64,000 nt of DNA from Collimonas fungivorans Ter331 (GCF_000221045.1 NC_015856.1:4883424-4947423), one strand, 5' to 3'; positions 8,715-18,594 are shown, numbered from the stretch's first letter. The notes: generated from the letters alone by a model not told the origin. Made by a program: numbers and translations.

Positions 8715-9611
8715 TCATTGATATCCACTATCGCGCAGCATGGCGATAAATAAGCGCAAGCTGACCGGCATCTGGCGCCGGCTCGGGTAATAGAGGAAAA
8801 AACCCGACATCGGCGGGCACCACGCATCCAGCACGCGCAGCAAACGGCCCTGCTCTATCGATTCCTGCGCCTGCGCCTCATAGACATAGGCAAGGCCGAT
8901 GCCGTCGAGCGCCGCGCGCAGTATCAGGTCATCGTCGTCCAGCAGTAGCGGGCCGTCAACCGCGACAGCCAGCGATGCGCCACCCTGGCTGAACTCCCAG
9001 GCATACACCGCGCCGCTCGGAAAACGGCGGCCGACGCAGGCATGCTGTTTCAATTCCTGCGGCTGCTGCGGCAGGCCGCGGCGCGCTGCATACATGGGCG
9101 AAGCCACCACGATCAGGCGCACTGGCGGCCCCAGCGGCAAGGCGACCATGTCCTGCGCCAGGCTCTCGCCGAAACGGATACCGGCGTCGAAACCGCCGGC
9201 GACGATATCGACCAGGCCGTCGTCGGTCACCACTTCCAGCCGGATCTGCGGATAAGCCGCCAGGAAACGCGCAAACAGCGGCGCCAACAACAGCCGCGCC
9301 GCCGGCCGCGGCACGTTCAGGCGCAACGTACCGCGCGGCGCATCGCGAAAGTCATTGATCTGGTCCAGTGCATCGCTGATCTCGCGCAGCGCCGGCGCCA
9401 GGCGCTGCAGCAGCTGCTCGCCGGCTTCGGTCGGCGTCACGCTGCGCGTGGTGCGATTCAGCAGCCGCACATCGAGCCGGGTTTCCAGGGTGCGCATGGC
9501 ATGGCTCAGGGCCGACGCCGAGACGCCGCATTCCAGCGCCGCCTTCTTGAAGCTGCGATGGCGGGCGACGCAGGCGAAAGCGTCCAGTTCACTGAGGTCG
9601 GGTTTGTTCAT
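8715..9611 (-). CDS. LysR-family transcriptional regulator
   Basis: Typical 298-residue LysR-type regulator: N-terminal helix-turn-helix (FACVARHRSFKKAALECGVSASALSHAMRTLE) and a C-terminal effector domain (PRGTLRLNVPRPAARLLLAPLF onward). It is divergent from the aldo-keto reductase gene with 102 bases between the starts. In this arrangement LysR proteins normally control the divergent gene and themselves. The region between holds short inverted repeats near its own start codon. The inducer is unknown. Confidence 0.88.
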   Translation of the reverse strand: MNKPDLSELDAFACVARHRSFKKAALECGVSASALSHAMRTLETRLDVRLLNRTTRSVTPTEAGEQLLQRLAPALREISDALDQINDFRDAPRGTLRLNVPRPAARLLLAPLFARFLAAYPQIRLEVVTDDGLVDIVAGGFDAGIRFGESLAQDMVALPLGPPVRLIVVASPMYAARRGLPQQPQELKQHACVGRRFPSGAVYAWEFSQGGASLAVAVDGPLLLDDDDLILRAALDGIGLAYVYEAQAQESIEQGRLLRVLDAWCPPMSGFFLYYPSRRQMPVSLRLFIAMLRDSGYQ

Positions 9612-9640
9612 TCATGAATTTTGTTCAGCATTTCACTGAA
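9610..9640. promoter_or_regulatory. Candidate LysR binding sites
   Basis: Two short palindromes are found in the divergent promoter region: ATTCATGAAT (9610-9619, touching the lysR start) and TTCAG-N7-CTGAA (9624-9640), the latter followed by an AT-rich stretch. They fit the usual placement of LysR sites but are too short for a firm call. Confidence 0.3.
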
Positions 9641-9713
9641 TATAACATGGCTTATCAATGGCAATGATGCGGAGGATACTGTTTCCATGATCACTGACAA
9701 AGGAACCATTCCA

Positions 9714-10712
<999 letters not shown>

Positions 10713-10717
10713 TCAGG

Positions 10718-10749
10718 CCGGCTTGCCCGCCGAGGGCAAGCTGGTTTTT
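10718..10749 (+). terminator. Rho-independent terminator after aldo/keto reductase
   Basis: An 11-base stem (CCGGCTTGCCC with GGGCAAGCTGG, one G:T pair) is followed by a run of T. It lies just before the convergent end of lipA. Confidence 0.8.
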
Positions 10750-10750
10750 A

Positions 10751-11758
10751 TTACTGGCCGTTGACTGCCATGCCGGCGTCGTGCGCCTGCTGGTCGGCAT
10801 GGTAGGAACTGCGCACCATGGCGCCCACCGCGGCGTGCGCGAAACCCATCTTGTAGGCTTCTTCTTCATACATCTTGAACACGTCAGGATGCACATAACG
10901 CCGCACCGGCAGGTGGTTCCCGCTCGGCATCAGGTACTGGCCGATGGTCAGCATGTCGACATCGTGGGCGCGCATGTCGCGCATCACTTGCAGCACTTCT
11001 TCATCGGTTTCGCCGAGGCCGACCATGATGCCGGATTTGGTCGGCGTGTTCGGATGCAGCGCCTTGAAACGTTTCAGCAGGTTCAGCGAATATTCATAGT
11101 CCGAACCTGGGCGCGCTTCCTTGTACAGGCGCGGCGCGGTTTCCAGGTTGTGGTTCATGACGTCAGGCGGCGCCAGGTTGAGGATTTCCAGCGCGCGGTC
11201 CATGCGGCCGCGGAAGTCCGGCACCAGGATTTCGATGCGGGTATTCGGCGACAGCGCGCGCACGTGGCGGATGCACTCGGCAAAGTGGCCGGCGCCGCCG
11301 TCGCGCAGGTCGTCGCGGTCGACGCTGGTGATCACGACGTAATTGAGTTTCAGCGCAGCGATGGTCTTGGCCAGGTTTTCCGGCTCGTTGACGTCAAGCG
11401 GATCGGGACGGCCGTGGCCGACATCGCAGAACGGGCAGCGGCGGGTGCACTTGTCGCCCATGATCATGAAGGTCGCCGTGCCTTTGCCGAAACATTCGCC
11501 GATATTCGGGCAGCTGGCTTCTTCGCACACCGTGACCAGGCTGTTGGCGCGCAGGATATCCTTGATTTCGTAGAAGCGCGAAGACGGCAAGGCGGCCTTG
11601 ACGCGGATCCAGTCCGGCTTTTGCAGGCGCTCGATCGGGATGATCTTGATCGGGATGCGCGCGGTCTTGCTGGCGCCCTTCTGCTTTTCGGACGGATTGT
11701 AGCTGGCGGCGGCAACAGTGGTTTCGGCAGGCAGCGACGGCGTGGTTTCTGTGGTCAT
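10751..11758 (-). CDS. lipA: Lipoyl synthase LipA
   Basis: Radical SAM enzyme that inserts two sulfurs into the octanoyl chain bound to lipoyl domains of 2-oxoacid dehydrogenases and GcvH. The 335-residue protein has both iron-sulfur sites: the auxiliary cluster cysteines at 78, 83 and 89 ([12 protein letters not shown]) and the radical SAM CxxxCxxC at 104, 108 and 111. The C-terminal RSSYHADQQ segment supplies the conserved Ser ligand. It lies 38 bases behind lipB and is probably cotranscribed with it. Confidence 0.97.
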   Translation of the reverse strand: MTTETTPSLPAETTVAAASYNPSEKQKGASKTARIPIKIIPIERLQKPDWIRVKAALPSSRFYEIKDILRANSLVTVCEEASCPNIGECFGKGTATFMIMGDKCTRRCPFCDVGHGRPDPLDVNEPENLAKTIAALKLNYVVITSVDRDDLRDGGAGHFAECIRHVRALSPNTRIEILVPDFRGRMDRALEILNLAPPDVMNHNLETAPRLYKEARPGSDYEYSLNLLKRFKALHPNTPTKSGIMVGLGETDEEVLQVMRDMRAHDVDMLTIGQYLMPSGNHLPVRRYVHPDVFKMYEEEAYKMGFAHAAVGAMVRSSYHADQQAHDAGMAVNGQ

Positions 11759-11796
11759 GGTCTAGGCGTTTCCTTGCGGCAGTCCCGGAAAGGGAC

Positions 11797-12471
11797 TCAG
11801 TTAAAACGGTCAATCAGTTTGTGAGCAAGCGCTAACTGCATCTCAGAGAGAGCTATATCAACGCCCAGTGTTTTCATATCGACGGTGGCGAGGCCTTCGT
11901 AGCCGCACGGATTGATCCAGGAAAAAGGCTCCAGGTCCATGCTGACATTGAGCGACACACCATGGTAAGTGCAGCCGCTGCCCCTTACTTTCAAGCCAAG
12001 GGCGGCGATCTTTGCACCTTGCCAGGCGCCGTCGGCAATATATATCCCGGGCGCGCCGGCCTTGCGTTCACCGGCCAGATTATACGCTGCCAGCGTGTCG
12101 ATCACCGCCTGCTCGATGCCCTGCACGAATTCCCGCACGAACAGCCGCGCCGCGGGACGCCGGCGGCGCAGGTCCAGCAGCAGGTAAATCACTACCTGGC
12201 CGGGTCCGTGGTAGGTCACCTCGCCGCCGCGGTCGGTCTGTATCACCGGGATCGCATGCGGCGCCAGTACATGGCTCGGATCGGCGCCCAAACCCAGCGT
12301 AAACACTGGAGGATGCTCGACGATCCAGAGCTGGTCCGGGGTATCTGCGGAACGGGAATCGGTGAACGCGCGCATCGCGTCAAAACTGACGGCGTATGGC
12401 TCGACGCCGCGCTGGACAATCTGGGGGCTGGGCGGATGATCGGGGGAACGGAACTGCTGCACACTGGACAT
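11797..12471 (-). CDS. lipB: Octanoyltransferase LipB
   Basis: Transfers octanoate from acyl carrier protein to lipoyl domains, the step before LipA. The catalytic Lys (154, in [12 protein letters not shown]) and Cys (167, in GSGCTYHG) are present, as is [12 protein letters not shown] at 81-91. I use the ATG at 12471, giving 224 residues; the frame is open to a further ATG at 12522, and neither has a strong ribosome binding site. In most relatives ybeD precedes lipB directly. Here three unrelated genes intervene. Confidence 0.93.
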   Translation of the reverse strand: MSSVQQFRSPDHPPSPQIVQRGVEPYAVSFDAMRAFTDSRSADTPDQLWIVEHPPVFTLGLGADPSHVLAPHAIPVIQTDRGGEVTYHGPGQVVIYLLLDLRRRRPAARLFVREFVQGIEQAVIDTLAAYNLAGERKAGAPGIYIADGAWQGAKIAALGLKVRGSGCTYHGVSLNVSMDLEPFSWINPCGYEGLATVDMKTLGVDIALSEMQLALAHKLIDRFN

Positions 12472-12534
12472 AAGCGCAAGTGTAGCGAAAAAAAGCGGCC
12501 GGCGTGCAGAAACGGCTGGCACGCCGGCGCGCGA

Positions 12535-13164
12535 TCAGGACCTCAGGGGACCAAGTAAACTTGTCGGGGATTGCCAGTTCGGTAATTCGCTGATGCGTTG
12601 CAGCCATGCAACGACATGCGGCGGCAGCGTGACTTTGGCGGCGTCGGCCCAGAACAGGTAGCCGCACAGGGAAAAATCGGCCACGGTCGGCAGCTCGTCG
12701 ATGATGAAAGCGCGGCCGTCGGCCAGCTCCGCTTCCAGCCGGGCGATATCCACGTCAAACCGGCTTTGCAGCCAGCTGACGGCGCCGGTGGGGTATTCCT
12801 GCGGGGCAAAGCTGCGCGCCCAGCGCAGCTGCGGCAAGCACATGCCGAGCCGGTTGGCTTCCCAGAACAGCCATTCCTGCACGCGCGCCATGCGGCTCGC
12901 CGATTCGGCGCCGAAGCCGCCGGTGTGCTGGGCCAGGTGACAAAGGATGGCGTCGGATTGCGCGTACGGCTGGCCGTTGTGCACCAGCAACGGCACCTGG
13001 CCGAACCTGGCCAGGCTGCGGAACGGTTCCGGCCGCTGAGCGTGCGGCTGGTCGATGTCGATGGCCTGGTAATCGTGGGCCACGCCGCTGACCGCCAGCA
13101 TCAAGGCGACCTTGTAGGCGTGTCCCGAATTTGCGTTGCCGTAGAGCGTGATCTCGTCCTGCAT
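12535..13164 (-). CDS. Glutathione S-transferase family protein
   Basis: Cytosolic GST-like protein of 209 residues. The thioredoxin-like N-terminal domain (ITLYGNANSGHAYKVALML, with QVPLLVHNGQPYAQSDAILCHLA carrying the cis-Pro and the Ser-Asp that hold glutathione) is followed by an all-helical C-terminal domain with the N-capping segment LPTVADFSLCGYL. The start is a conventional ATG. It lies between DUF2917 and lipB on the same strand, three bases after the DUF2917 stop, so it is probably cotranscribed with DUF2917. Substrate unknown. Confidence 0.85.
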   Translation of the reverse strand: MQDEITLYGNANSGHAYKVALMLAVSGVAHDYQAIDIDQPHAQRPEPFRSLARFGQVPLLVHNGQPYAQSDAILCHLAQHTGGFGAESASRMARVQEWLFWEANRLGMCLPQLRWARSFAPQEYPTGAVSWLQSRFDVDIARLEAELADGRAFIIDELPTVADFSLCGYLFWADAAKVTLPPHVVAWLQRISELPNWQSPTSLLGPLRS

Positions 13165-13167
13165 GGA

Positions 13168-13476
13168 TCAGCAGGCTACGGGACGGGCGCCTAGCGGCTT
13201 GCCGAGGCCGGCGCGTGCGCTCGCAGCCGGCAGGCGGGTCGATTGCCGCTGGACCTGCACCACGCTATTGCCCTTGATCGCTTCGATAACGACATGGCTG
13301 TCGGCGGCAACGTTGAGGAACTGTCCGGCATGCAGCCAATAGTCGTCGCCGTGGCCTGCCACCGTCACCCATACGTGGCCTTGCATGATCTGCAGGGTCT
13401 GGGCCACCGGTGCAGTGACCGACATGGCTTGGCCGGCGCCTATCGACAGTGATTCGTTAGCTAATAATTTTCTCAT
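13168..13476 (-). CDS. DUF2917 family protein (cupin-like)
   Basis: Small protein of 102 residues of the DUF2917 family. The repeated hydrophobic-charged pattern (LQIMQGHVWVTVAGHGDDYWLHAGQFLNV) is that of a small beta-barrel, cupin-like fold, but no function is known. The ATG at 13476 has an AAGGAGTG ribosome binding site, so the longer open frame to 13515 is rejected. It is divergent from a GcvA-like LysR gene; this pairing suggests control by that regulator. Confidence 0.75.
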   Translation of the reverse strand: MRKLLANESLSIGAGQAMSVTAPVAQTLQIMQGHVWVTVAGHGDDYWLHAGQFLNVAADSHVVIEAIKGNSVVQVQRQSTRLPAASARAGLGKPLGARPVAC

Positions 13477-13640
13477 GATGTCACTCCTTGTAACTGCTGG
13501 TATATTGGATGTCACGTCAGCCGTGAACTGCCATTTAGCCGCTTGATATAGACATTCCTTGTTTCTACAGAGTCATTCTAGTCAAGCCGCTGGCCGTTGC
13601 AAAACGAGTAATTTTCCTCCGCCTTGCTAATTTAGCTCAT

Positions 13641-14567
13641 ATGGCCGATCTCAGAAAACTGCCGAATCTCTCTGCCCTGCGCGCCTTCGAGGCCGCCGCG
13701 CGCAATGACAGCTTCTCGCGCGCTGCCGAGGAAATCTTTGTGACGCCGGGCGCGATCAGCCACCAGATCCGGGCCCTGGAGCAGGAACTGGGCATCATGT
13801 TGTTCAGCCGCCACGGCAAGCGCATCACGATCACCGAACAGGGACAGCGTTTTGCCGCCGTCATCCGCAAATCCCTGAATGAAATCGCGTTTGCGGCCGA
13901 AGCCCTGAAAATGGACGCCAAGCAGAAGCGGCTGACGATTTCCGCGCTGCCCTCGTTTGCCGCGCGCTGGCTGGCGCCGCGCTTGTGGAAATTCATCGAC
14001 CTGCACCCGGATACCGAAGTAGTGCTGCAATCGAGCAACCACCTCAACGACCTCGAGCGCGAGCCTATCGATGTCGGCCTGCGCTACGGTCTGGGCCATT
14101 ACCCTGGGCTGGTGGTGGAAAAACTGATGGACGATTTTTATTATCCGGTGGCCAGTCCGAACTACCGCGGCGGCAAGCTGCCGAAAACGCCGCAGGAACT
14201 GGAGCAGTGCAGTCTGCTGCGGATGGATACCGAGTCGTCGTGGCTGCCTTGGTTCGAGGCGGCGGGAATCGACCTGGTGGAGCCTACCGGCGGCTTGCTG
14301 ATCGAGGATGCCTCGATGCTGCTGCGCTCGGCGTCGGATGGTTTGGGGATTGCGTTGACCCGGCACGCGATTGCGCTGCAGGAGATTGCTTCGGGCGAGC
14401 TGGTGCGCCTGTTCGACGTCGTCGCGCGCTGCCCGCTATCGTATTATTTCGCCTGCACCAAGGAAGCGATGAGCAAGCCGCAGGTGCAGGCTTTCCATCG
14501 CTGGCTGCTGGACGAGGTGAGGACGTTCAAGGCGCAAAGCGAATGGCCCGGAGAACCCGAGCCGTAA
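13641..14567 (+). CDS. GcvA-like LysR-family regulator
   Basis: LysR-type regulator of 308 residues with the GcvA-subgroup start (LPNLSALRAFEAAARNDSFSRAAEEIFVTPGAISHQIRALEQELG) and a substrate-binding domain with the group pattern DVGLRYGLGHYPGL and LGIALTRHAI. GcvA itself controls glycine cleavage, but this subgroup is large and the target here is more likely the divergent DUF2917-GST pair. The start lies 164 bases from the DUF2917 start. The gene runs convergently into ybeD with only six bases between stops. Confidence 0.88.
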   Translation: MADLRKLPNLSALRAFEAAARNDSFSRAAEEIFVTPGAISHQIRALEQELGIMLFSRHGKRITITEQGQRFAAVIRKSLNEIAFAAEALKMDAKQKRLTISALPSFAARWLAPRLWKFIDLHPDTEVVLQSSNHLNDLEREPIDVGLRYGLGHYPGLVVEKLMDDFYYPVASPNYRGGKLPKTPQELEQCSLLRMDTESSWLPWFEAAGIDLVEPTGGLLIEDASMLLRSASDGLGIALTRHAIALQEIASGELVRLFDVVARCPLSYYFACTKEAMSKPQVQAFHRWLLDEVRTFKAQSEWPGEPEP

Positions 14568-14573
14568 TCCGCT

Positions 14574-14861
14574 TTACAGGACCATCTTGACCATAGGGTG
14601 CGACGACAGGGCCCGGTACAGGTTATCCAGCTGCTCGCGGTTGACGGCATACACGTTGGCCGTCAGGCCGGTGTAATTGCCCTTGGACGATGGCCGCACT
14701 TCCAGCTTGTCGATGTGGAAAGTAGGATCATGCTGCACCACCACGCCGACGATGGTTTCCGCGAAAGCGTCATGGGTCGGTCCCATGATCTTGATGGGAA
14801 ATACGCTTGGATATTCGATCAGGCTGTCGGCTGGATCGATTGGCTTGGTCAGGTCGGTCAT
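14574..14861 (-). CDS. ybeD: DUF493 (YbeD) family protein
   Basis: Small protein of 95 residues of the YbeD/DUF493 family, an ACT-like alpha/beta fold with the typical YPSVFPIKIMG start and YTGLTANVYAVNREQLDNLYRAL end. Its function is not established; it is commonly placed between the D-alanine carboxypeptidase or D-amino-acid transaminase gene and lipB. Here dat is upstream as expected but a terminator hairpin separates them, and lipB is 2.1 kb further on beyond three inserted genes. Confidence 0.88.
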   Translation of the reverse strand: MTDLTKPIDPADSLIEYPSVFPIKIMGPTHDAFAETIVGVVVQHDPTFHIDKLEVRPSSKGNYTGLTANVYAVNREQLDNLYRALSSHPMVKMVL

Positions 14862-14954
14862 GGTCTTTTACTCTTTAGTGATGTTACTGGCAGGTAGTTT
14901 ACTCTCCTGGCACATCAGCGGCACGCCATTCTCCAAGAATGACTTGTCCAAATG

Positions 14955-14982
14955 AAAACAGGGTGGAGAATTTTCCACCCTG
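14955..14982 (-). terminator. Terminator after dat
   Basis: A 9-base perfect stem, CAGGGTGGA with TCCACCCTG, continues inward with A:T pairs. Read on the minus strand it is followed by TTTTCATTT. It should end the dat transcript before ybeD. Confidence 0.65.
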
Positions 14983-15018
14983 CAACCTCTCCCGCTACCC
15001 GACAGAAACCCGTTCCGT

Positions 15019-15867
15019 TCAGGCAGCGGCCTTGGCCAGCTGATATGCCTCGTATAACTGCTTGTATATGGGGCCGGGAGCGCCATTTCCAATAGCCTTG
15101 CCGTCGATAGATACCACCGGCAGCACTTCCTTGGTGGCCGACGACAGTAGTACTTCGTCAGCCGCAAACACCTCTTCGCGCGCAATCCGGCGCGCTTCGA
15201 ACGGGATGCCGCCGGCAGCGCACAATTCCTCGATCAGGCGATAGCGGATCCCTTCCAGGATCAGGTTGTCCTTGGGCGGCGCCATCAGCTTGCCGTGCTT
15301 GACGATCCAGACATTTGACGACGACGCTTCGGTCAGCCAGCCGTCGCGGAACTGGATCGCTTCCACCACGCCGTGCTCGGCGGCATTCTGCGCCGCCAGC
15401 ACATTGCCCAGCAGCGAGATCGACTTGATTTCGCAATGCAGCCAGCGCTGGTCTTCCATCGACACGCAAGGCACGCCGCTGGCGCGCAAGGCATCGCTCG
15501 GCAATACCAGCGGGTTGGTCATGACGAACACGGTGGGCGTCAGCGCCTCTTTCGGAAACGCATGGCCGCGCTTGGCGACGCCGCGCGTGACGTGGATGTA
15601 GACCATCTGGTCATCCGCCGGATGGGCGTCGATCACGCCCTGGATCAGCGCCAGCCATTGCTGCTTGTCATGCGGATTTGTAATACTGATTTTCGCCAGG
15701 CTGCGGAACAGGCGCGCCAGGTGGTGCTCGGAACGGAACAGCTTGCGGCCGTAGATAGGAATCACCTCATACACGCCGTCGCCGAAAATAAAGCCGCGGT
15801 CGAGTACCGGGATGCGCGCTTCGGACAGCGGCGTCATGCTGCCATTGAGATAGACCAGGTCTTGCAT
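15019..15867 (-). CDS. dat: D-amino acid aminotransferase
   Basis: PLP-dependent fold-type IV aminotransferase of 282 residues, making D-glutamate or D-alanine for the cell wall or degrading D-amino acids. Features are the N-terminal VLDRGFIFGDGVYEVIPIY with the substrate-gate Tyr, the PLP Lys in the middle (HCEIKSISLLGNVLAAQNA) and the Glu-carrying EASSSNVWIV. The ATG at 15867 begins the conserved MQDLVYLNG; the frame is open upstream without homologous-looking sequence. Branched-chain aminotransferase is a possible alternative, but the short length and the ybeD neighbour favour Dat. Confidence 0.88.
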   Translation of the reverse strand: MQDLVYLNGSMTPLSEARIPVLDRGFIFGDGVYEVIPIYGRKLFRSEHHLARLFRSLAKISITNPHDKQQWLALIQGVIDAHPADDQMVYIHVTRGVAKRGHAFPKEALTPTVFVMTNPLVLPSDALRASGVPCVSMEDQRWLHCEIKSISLLGNVLAAQNAAEHGVVEAIQFRDGWLTEASSSNVWIVKHGKLMAPPKDNLILEGIRYRLIEELCAAGGIPFEARRIAREEVFAADEVLLSSATKEVLPVVSIDGKAIGNGAPGPIYKQLYEAYQLAKAAA

Positions 15868-16061
15868 GATCGGATTCCTGAAAAATGTGGGAATCCAATT
15901 CTGGCACAGCGCCAGCTTGCAGGGTATGCAAAAAAAGTATGCGGGAGACGGATGGATGCGGCTCCAGGGAAACCTTGCCGGCATGGCCGGATGATTTCGG
16001 CGCGATGCGGTAGCATGTGCATACTTCAACTTCGAGGAAGCGTTCCTCCCGTGTCCCGACC

Positions 16062-16655
16062 ATGACTGTCACCCCCGCCACCCCCGTCCTTACCCGCTGC
16101 GCCTGGGCCAATCCCGCCAACCCGCGTTACCTGGCCTACCACGACGAGGAATGGGGCAAACCCTGCCATGACGAGGTGCGGCTGTTCGAAATGCTGAACC
16201 TGGAAGGCGCACAGGCCGGCCTCAGCTGGGAAACCATCCTCAACAAGCGCGACAACTACCGGCGCGCCTTCGACAACTGGGACGCCAAGAAAATCGCCCG
16301 CTACGACCAGGACAAGGTGGCCGCCCTGCTGGCCGACGCCGGCATCGTCCGCAACCGCCTGAAGATCGCCGCCGCCATCAGCAACGCCCAGGCCTATCTC
16401 AAGCTGCGCACCGAAACCGGCGGCCTGGCGCCTTTCTTGTGGGCCTATGTGGAGGGCAAGCCGATCCAGAATGAATGGACGCTGCTGGGCGGCAATCCCG
16501 CCACCACGCCCTTGTCCGACCGCATTTCCAAGGACCTGGGCAAGCGCGGCTTCAAATTCGTCGGCTCGACCATCATTTACGCCTACATGCAGGCCATCGG
16601 CATGGTCAACGACCATTGCGTGGAATGCTTCCGGCACCAGGCGGTGGCTGAGTAA
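16062..16655 (+). CDS. tag: DNA-3-methyladenine glycosylase I
   Basis: Base-excision repair enzyme removing 3-methyladenine. The 197-residue protein has RCAWA near the N-terminus, YHDEEWG, the catalytic-region Glu in LFEMLNLEGAQAGLSWETILNKR, and the zinc-binding C-terminal NDHCVECFRHQ together with the early Cys. The ATG at 16062 is chosen over an in-frame ATG at 16017 because homology-like sequence starts after it. It is divergent from dat with 194 bases between starts. Confidence 0.94.
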   Translation: MTVTPATPVLTRCAWANPANPRYLAYHDEEWGKPCHDEVRLFEMLNLEGAQAGLSWETILNKRDNYRRAFDNWDAKKIARYDQDKVAALLADAGIVRNRLKIAAAISNAQAYLKLRTETGGLAPFLWAYVEGKPIQNEWTLLGGNPATTPLSDRISKDLGKRGFKFVGSTIIYAYMQAIGMVNDHCVECFRHQAVAE

Positions 16656-16668
16656 TTCCGATGCCAAT

Positions 16669-17016
16669 CTAACCCTGCGGCGGACCGCTCTGGTCCGCCA
16701 GCAGGTAAGCGACCACATCGGTCAACTGCTCGACCAGCTCCGGATCCATGTACTGGTATTCGTCCGGGATATCCAGTACGTGGATGGTTTTGTGTTCCAG
16801 CAGTCGCCCGAACTCGGCGACGATGCGGTTCTTGTGCTTTTTCTCCATGACAAAGATCACATCGGCCCAGCTGATGTCGCCGGCGCTGATTTTCCTGCGC
16901 GCGTTCGGGCTGGTTCCGGCCGAGCGCGCCTGTATCCCGGGCTGGCGGCGCCATACCTGCTCGCCTGTCGGGCTGCGCCACTGGTTGCGGCTGCAGACAA
17001 AGAGTAATTTAGTCAT
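16669..17016 (-). CDS. Small low-molecular-weight tyrosine phosphatase-like protein
   Basis: Cytosolic protein of 115 residues with the CX5RS phosphatase loop at the N-terminus (FVCSRNQWRSPTGE, Cys8 and Arg14). It is shorter than classical low-molecular-weight phosphatases (about 150 residues), matching the short family of predicted protein tyrosine phosphatases (COG4551-like). The C-terminal Asp-Pro loop of the classical enzymes appears replaced by VLDIPDEYQYMDPEL. Substrate unknown. The ribosome binding site is weak. Confidence 0.75.
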   Translation of the reverse strand: MTKLLFVCSRNQWRSPTGEQVWRRQPGIQARSAGTSPNARRKISAGDISWADVIFVMEKKHKNRIVAEFGRLLEHKTIHVLDIPDEYQYMDPELVEQLTDVVAYLLADQSGPPQG

Positions 17017-17118
17017 TGACCGGTTTGCTGTCTTATTTGTAGGCAGAAATGTTTGAGTCGTAGCCAGCGCCTGCTGCCATGGTTTTCATGCAGGCGCAAA
17101 CACGGAACGACTCCCGGC

Positions 17119-17514
17119 TCACCCGACAAGCCGCATGCCGGCGCTCTTGGCAGCCTTGCTGTCAAAAGTCGCCGTATGCAGGCAGCCGGCATTATTGGCC
17201 GAACGTTCGAGGAGACAATCTGCGAAGTCTGCGTTTGAGCGCGCGTAAACATGCAGCGCCCTTAAGACAATTTCAGCATTTTCGATTTTGAATGTCCGCA
17301 CGCGCAGCAATTTTTCCAATACGGCGACGATTTCGTCTTTTGTCGCCTGGTAGCACCCCTGCATTACCCATACCAGCTCCATCAAAGCGACCAGGCCGAT
17401 AAATCCTGGATCGGCATCGGAAAGCGATTCGATTAATGCTGTCGCCTTGGGCGACTGCTTGGGATCGTCTTGTGCGACATAGCGCACCAGGATGTTGGTA
17501 TCCAGGCCGATCAT
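17119..17514 (-). CDS. vapC: PIN-domain ribonuclease toxin VapC
   Basis: Toxin of a type II toxin-antitoxin pair, 131 residues, a single PIN domain. The acidic metal-binding residues are visible: Asp5 (GLDTNILVR), Glu46 (LMELVWV), Asp96/Asp99 (NADFADC) and Asp118 (TFDSKA). VapC toxins cleave tRNA or rRNA. It overlaps the antitoxin gene by four bases (ATGA), as is normal for coupled synthesis. The organisation and residues all look intact and functional. Confidence 0.9.
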   Translation of the reverse strand: MIGLDTNILVRYVAQDDPKQSPKATALIESLSDADPGFIGLVALMELVWVMQGCYQATKDEIVAVLEKLLRVRTFKIENAEIVLRALHVYARSNADFADCLLERSANNAGCLHTATFDSKAAKSAGMRLVG

Positions 17515-17753
17515 CGTTTGCCGGCGCCACGCTGCGCAATGACTTGATTCATTTGTTCGATACTGACCGGAGCCGCGGGTTTGCGCAGCATTCCCTTCAG
17601 GGACTGCACGGCTTCAGTGGCTGCAACAAACGCATACTGCCCATTCTCGATTTCCACAAATTCAACCCGGCTTCCGGTATCCAGGCCGAGCGCGGCCCGT
17701 ACCGCAGCAGGTATCGTGATCTGGCCTTTGGAAGTCACGGTAGCGGTAGACAT
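17511..17753 (-). CDS. vapB: AbrB/MazE-type antitoxin VapB
   Basis: Antitoxin of 80 residues with a swapped-hairpin AbrB DNA-binding domain at the N-terminus (TATVTSKGQITIPAAVRAALGLDTGSRVEFVE) and a C-terminal toxin-binding tail. The ATG at 17753 has an AAAGGAC ribosome binding site. It would repress its own operon by binding the palindrome at 17776-17797, which overlaps the likely -10 box. Confidence 0.9.
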   Translation of the reverse strand: MSTATVTSKGQITIPAAVRAALGLDTGSRVEFVEIENGQYAFVAATEAVQSLKGMLRKPAAPVSIEQMNQVIAQRGAGKR

Positions 17754-17775
17754 ATCTGTCCTTTCAAATTCATCA

Positions 17776-17797
17776 TTCCTTACTTTATAGTAAGGAA
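17776..17797 (-). promoter_or_regulatory. vapBC operator/promoter palindrome
   Basis: A 9-base inverted repeat, TTCCTTACT with AGTAAGGAA around a four-base centre, lies 23 bases before vapB. On the minus strand its centre reads TATAAA, a probable -10 box, so binding of VapB-VapC there would block transcription. This is the standard autoregulation of such pairs. Confidence 0.7.
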
Positions 17798-17877
17798 AAC
17801 AAAAAATCAAGATTGCCGGCAAGCCAAGCGGGAACGCCGCCCTTCCCGTCGCCACGCGGTTCTGCTACATTGCCGCC

Positions 17878-18594
17878 ATGCCTAAACTGACCTTAGACCG
17901 TATCCTGCAATCGCAGGGTTTCGGCAGCCGAAAATATTGCCGTGAGTTAATTGAGGACGGCGAAGTCGTCATCAACGGCGCCGCCGTCACCGACTACAAG
18001 TCCACGCCCGACACCGACGGCCTGGTGTTTACCCTGTTCGAAGAGGAATGGACCTACCGCGAACACGTCTATATCGTGCTCAACAAGCCGGCCGATATCG
18101 AATGCTCGCGCAAACCCAGCCATCACCCCGGGGTGCTGAGCATCCTGCCGGAGCAGTTCAGCTGGCGCGATGTGCAGCCGGTCGGGCGGCTCGATCACGA
18201 CACTACCGGCCTGCTGCTGATGTCGGACGACGGCAGCTTCATCCATGCCCAGTCGTCGCCCAAGCGGCACGTGCCAAAGCTGTATGTCGCCACTACCCAC
18301 GATCCTGTCACGGAAGAACTGGTGCAGAGCCTGCTGGCCGGCGTCAAGCTGCATGACGAGCCGCAAACGCTGGCGGCCGTCAGCTGCCGCGTGCTGGGCA
18401 CGCATGAAATCGAGATCGTGCTGGAACAAGGCAAATACCACCAGGTCAAGCGCATGCTGGTGGCCGCCGGCAACCATTGCACCGCCTTGCGCCGCACCGC
18501 CATCGGCGGCTTGACGCTGGAAGCGCTGGAACTGGAAATAGGGGAATGGTGCTACCTGGAGCCGGAACACCTGGCCTTGCTGGTGCCCGCTTAA
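17878..18594 (+). CDS. rsuA: RsuA-family rRNA pseudouridine synthase
   Basis: Pseudouridine synthase of 238 residues, probably making pseudouridine 516 in 16S rRNA. An S4 RNA-binding domain is at 3-48 (LDRILQSQGFGSRKYCRELIEDGEVVING) and the catalytic motif GRLDHDTTGLLL carries Asp106. The later EGKYHQVKRM-like motif (EQGKYHQVKRML) is typical of the RsuA/RluB/RluE group; RluE or RluF are alternatives. The gene starts 125 bases from vapB and is divergent from it. It ends at a terminator shared with argB. Confidence 0.88.
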   Translation: MPKLTLDRILQSQGFGSRKYCRELIEDGEVVINGAAVTDYKSTPDTDGLVFTLFEEEWTYREHVYIVLNKPADIECSRKPSHHPGVLSILPEQFSWRDVQPVGRLDHDTTGLLLMSDDGSFIHAQSSPKRHVPKLYVATTHDPVTEELVQSLLAGVKLHDEPQTLAAVSCRVLGTHEIEIVLEQGKYHQVKRMLVAAGNHCTALRRTAIGGLTLEALELEIGEWCYLEPEHLALLVPA

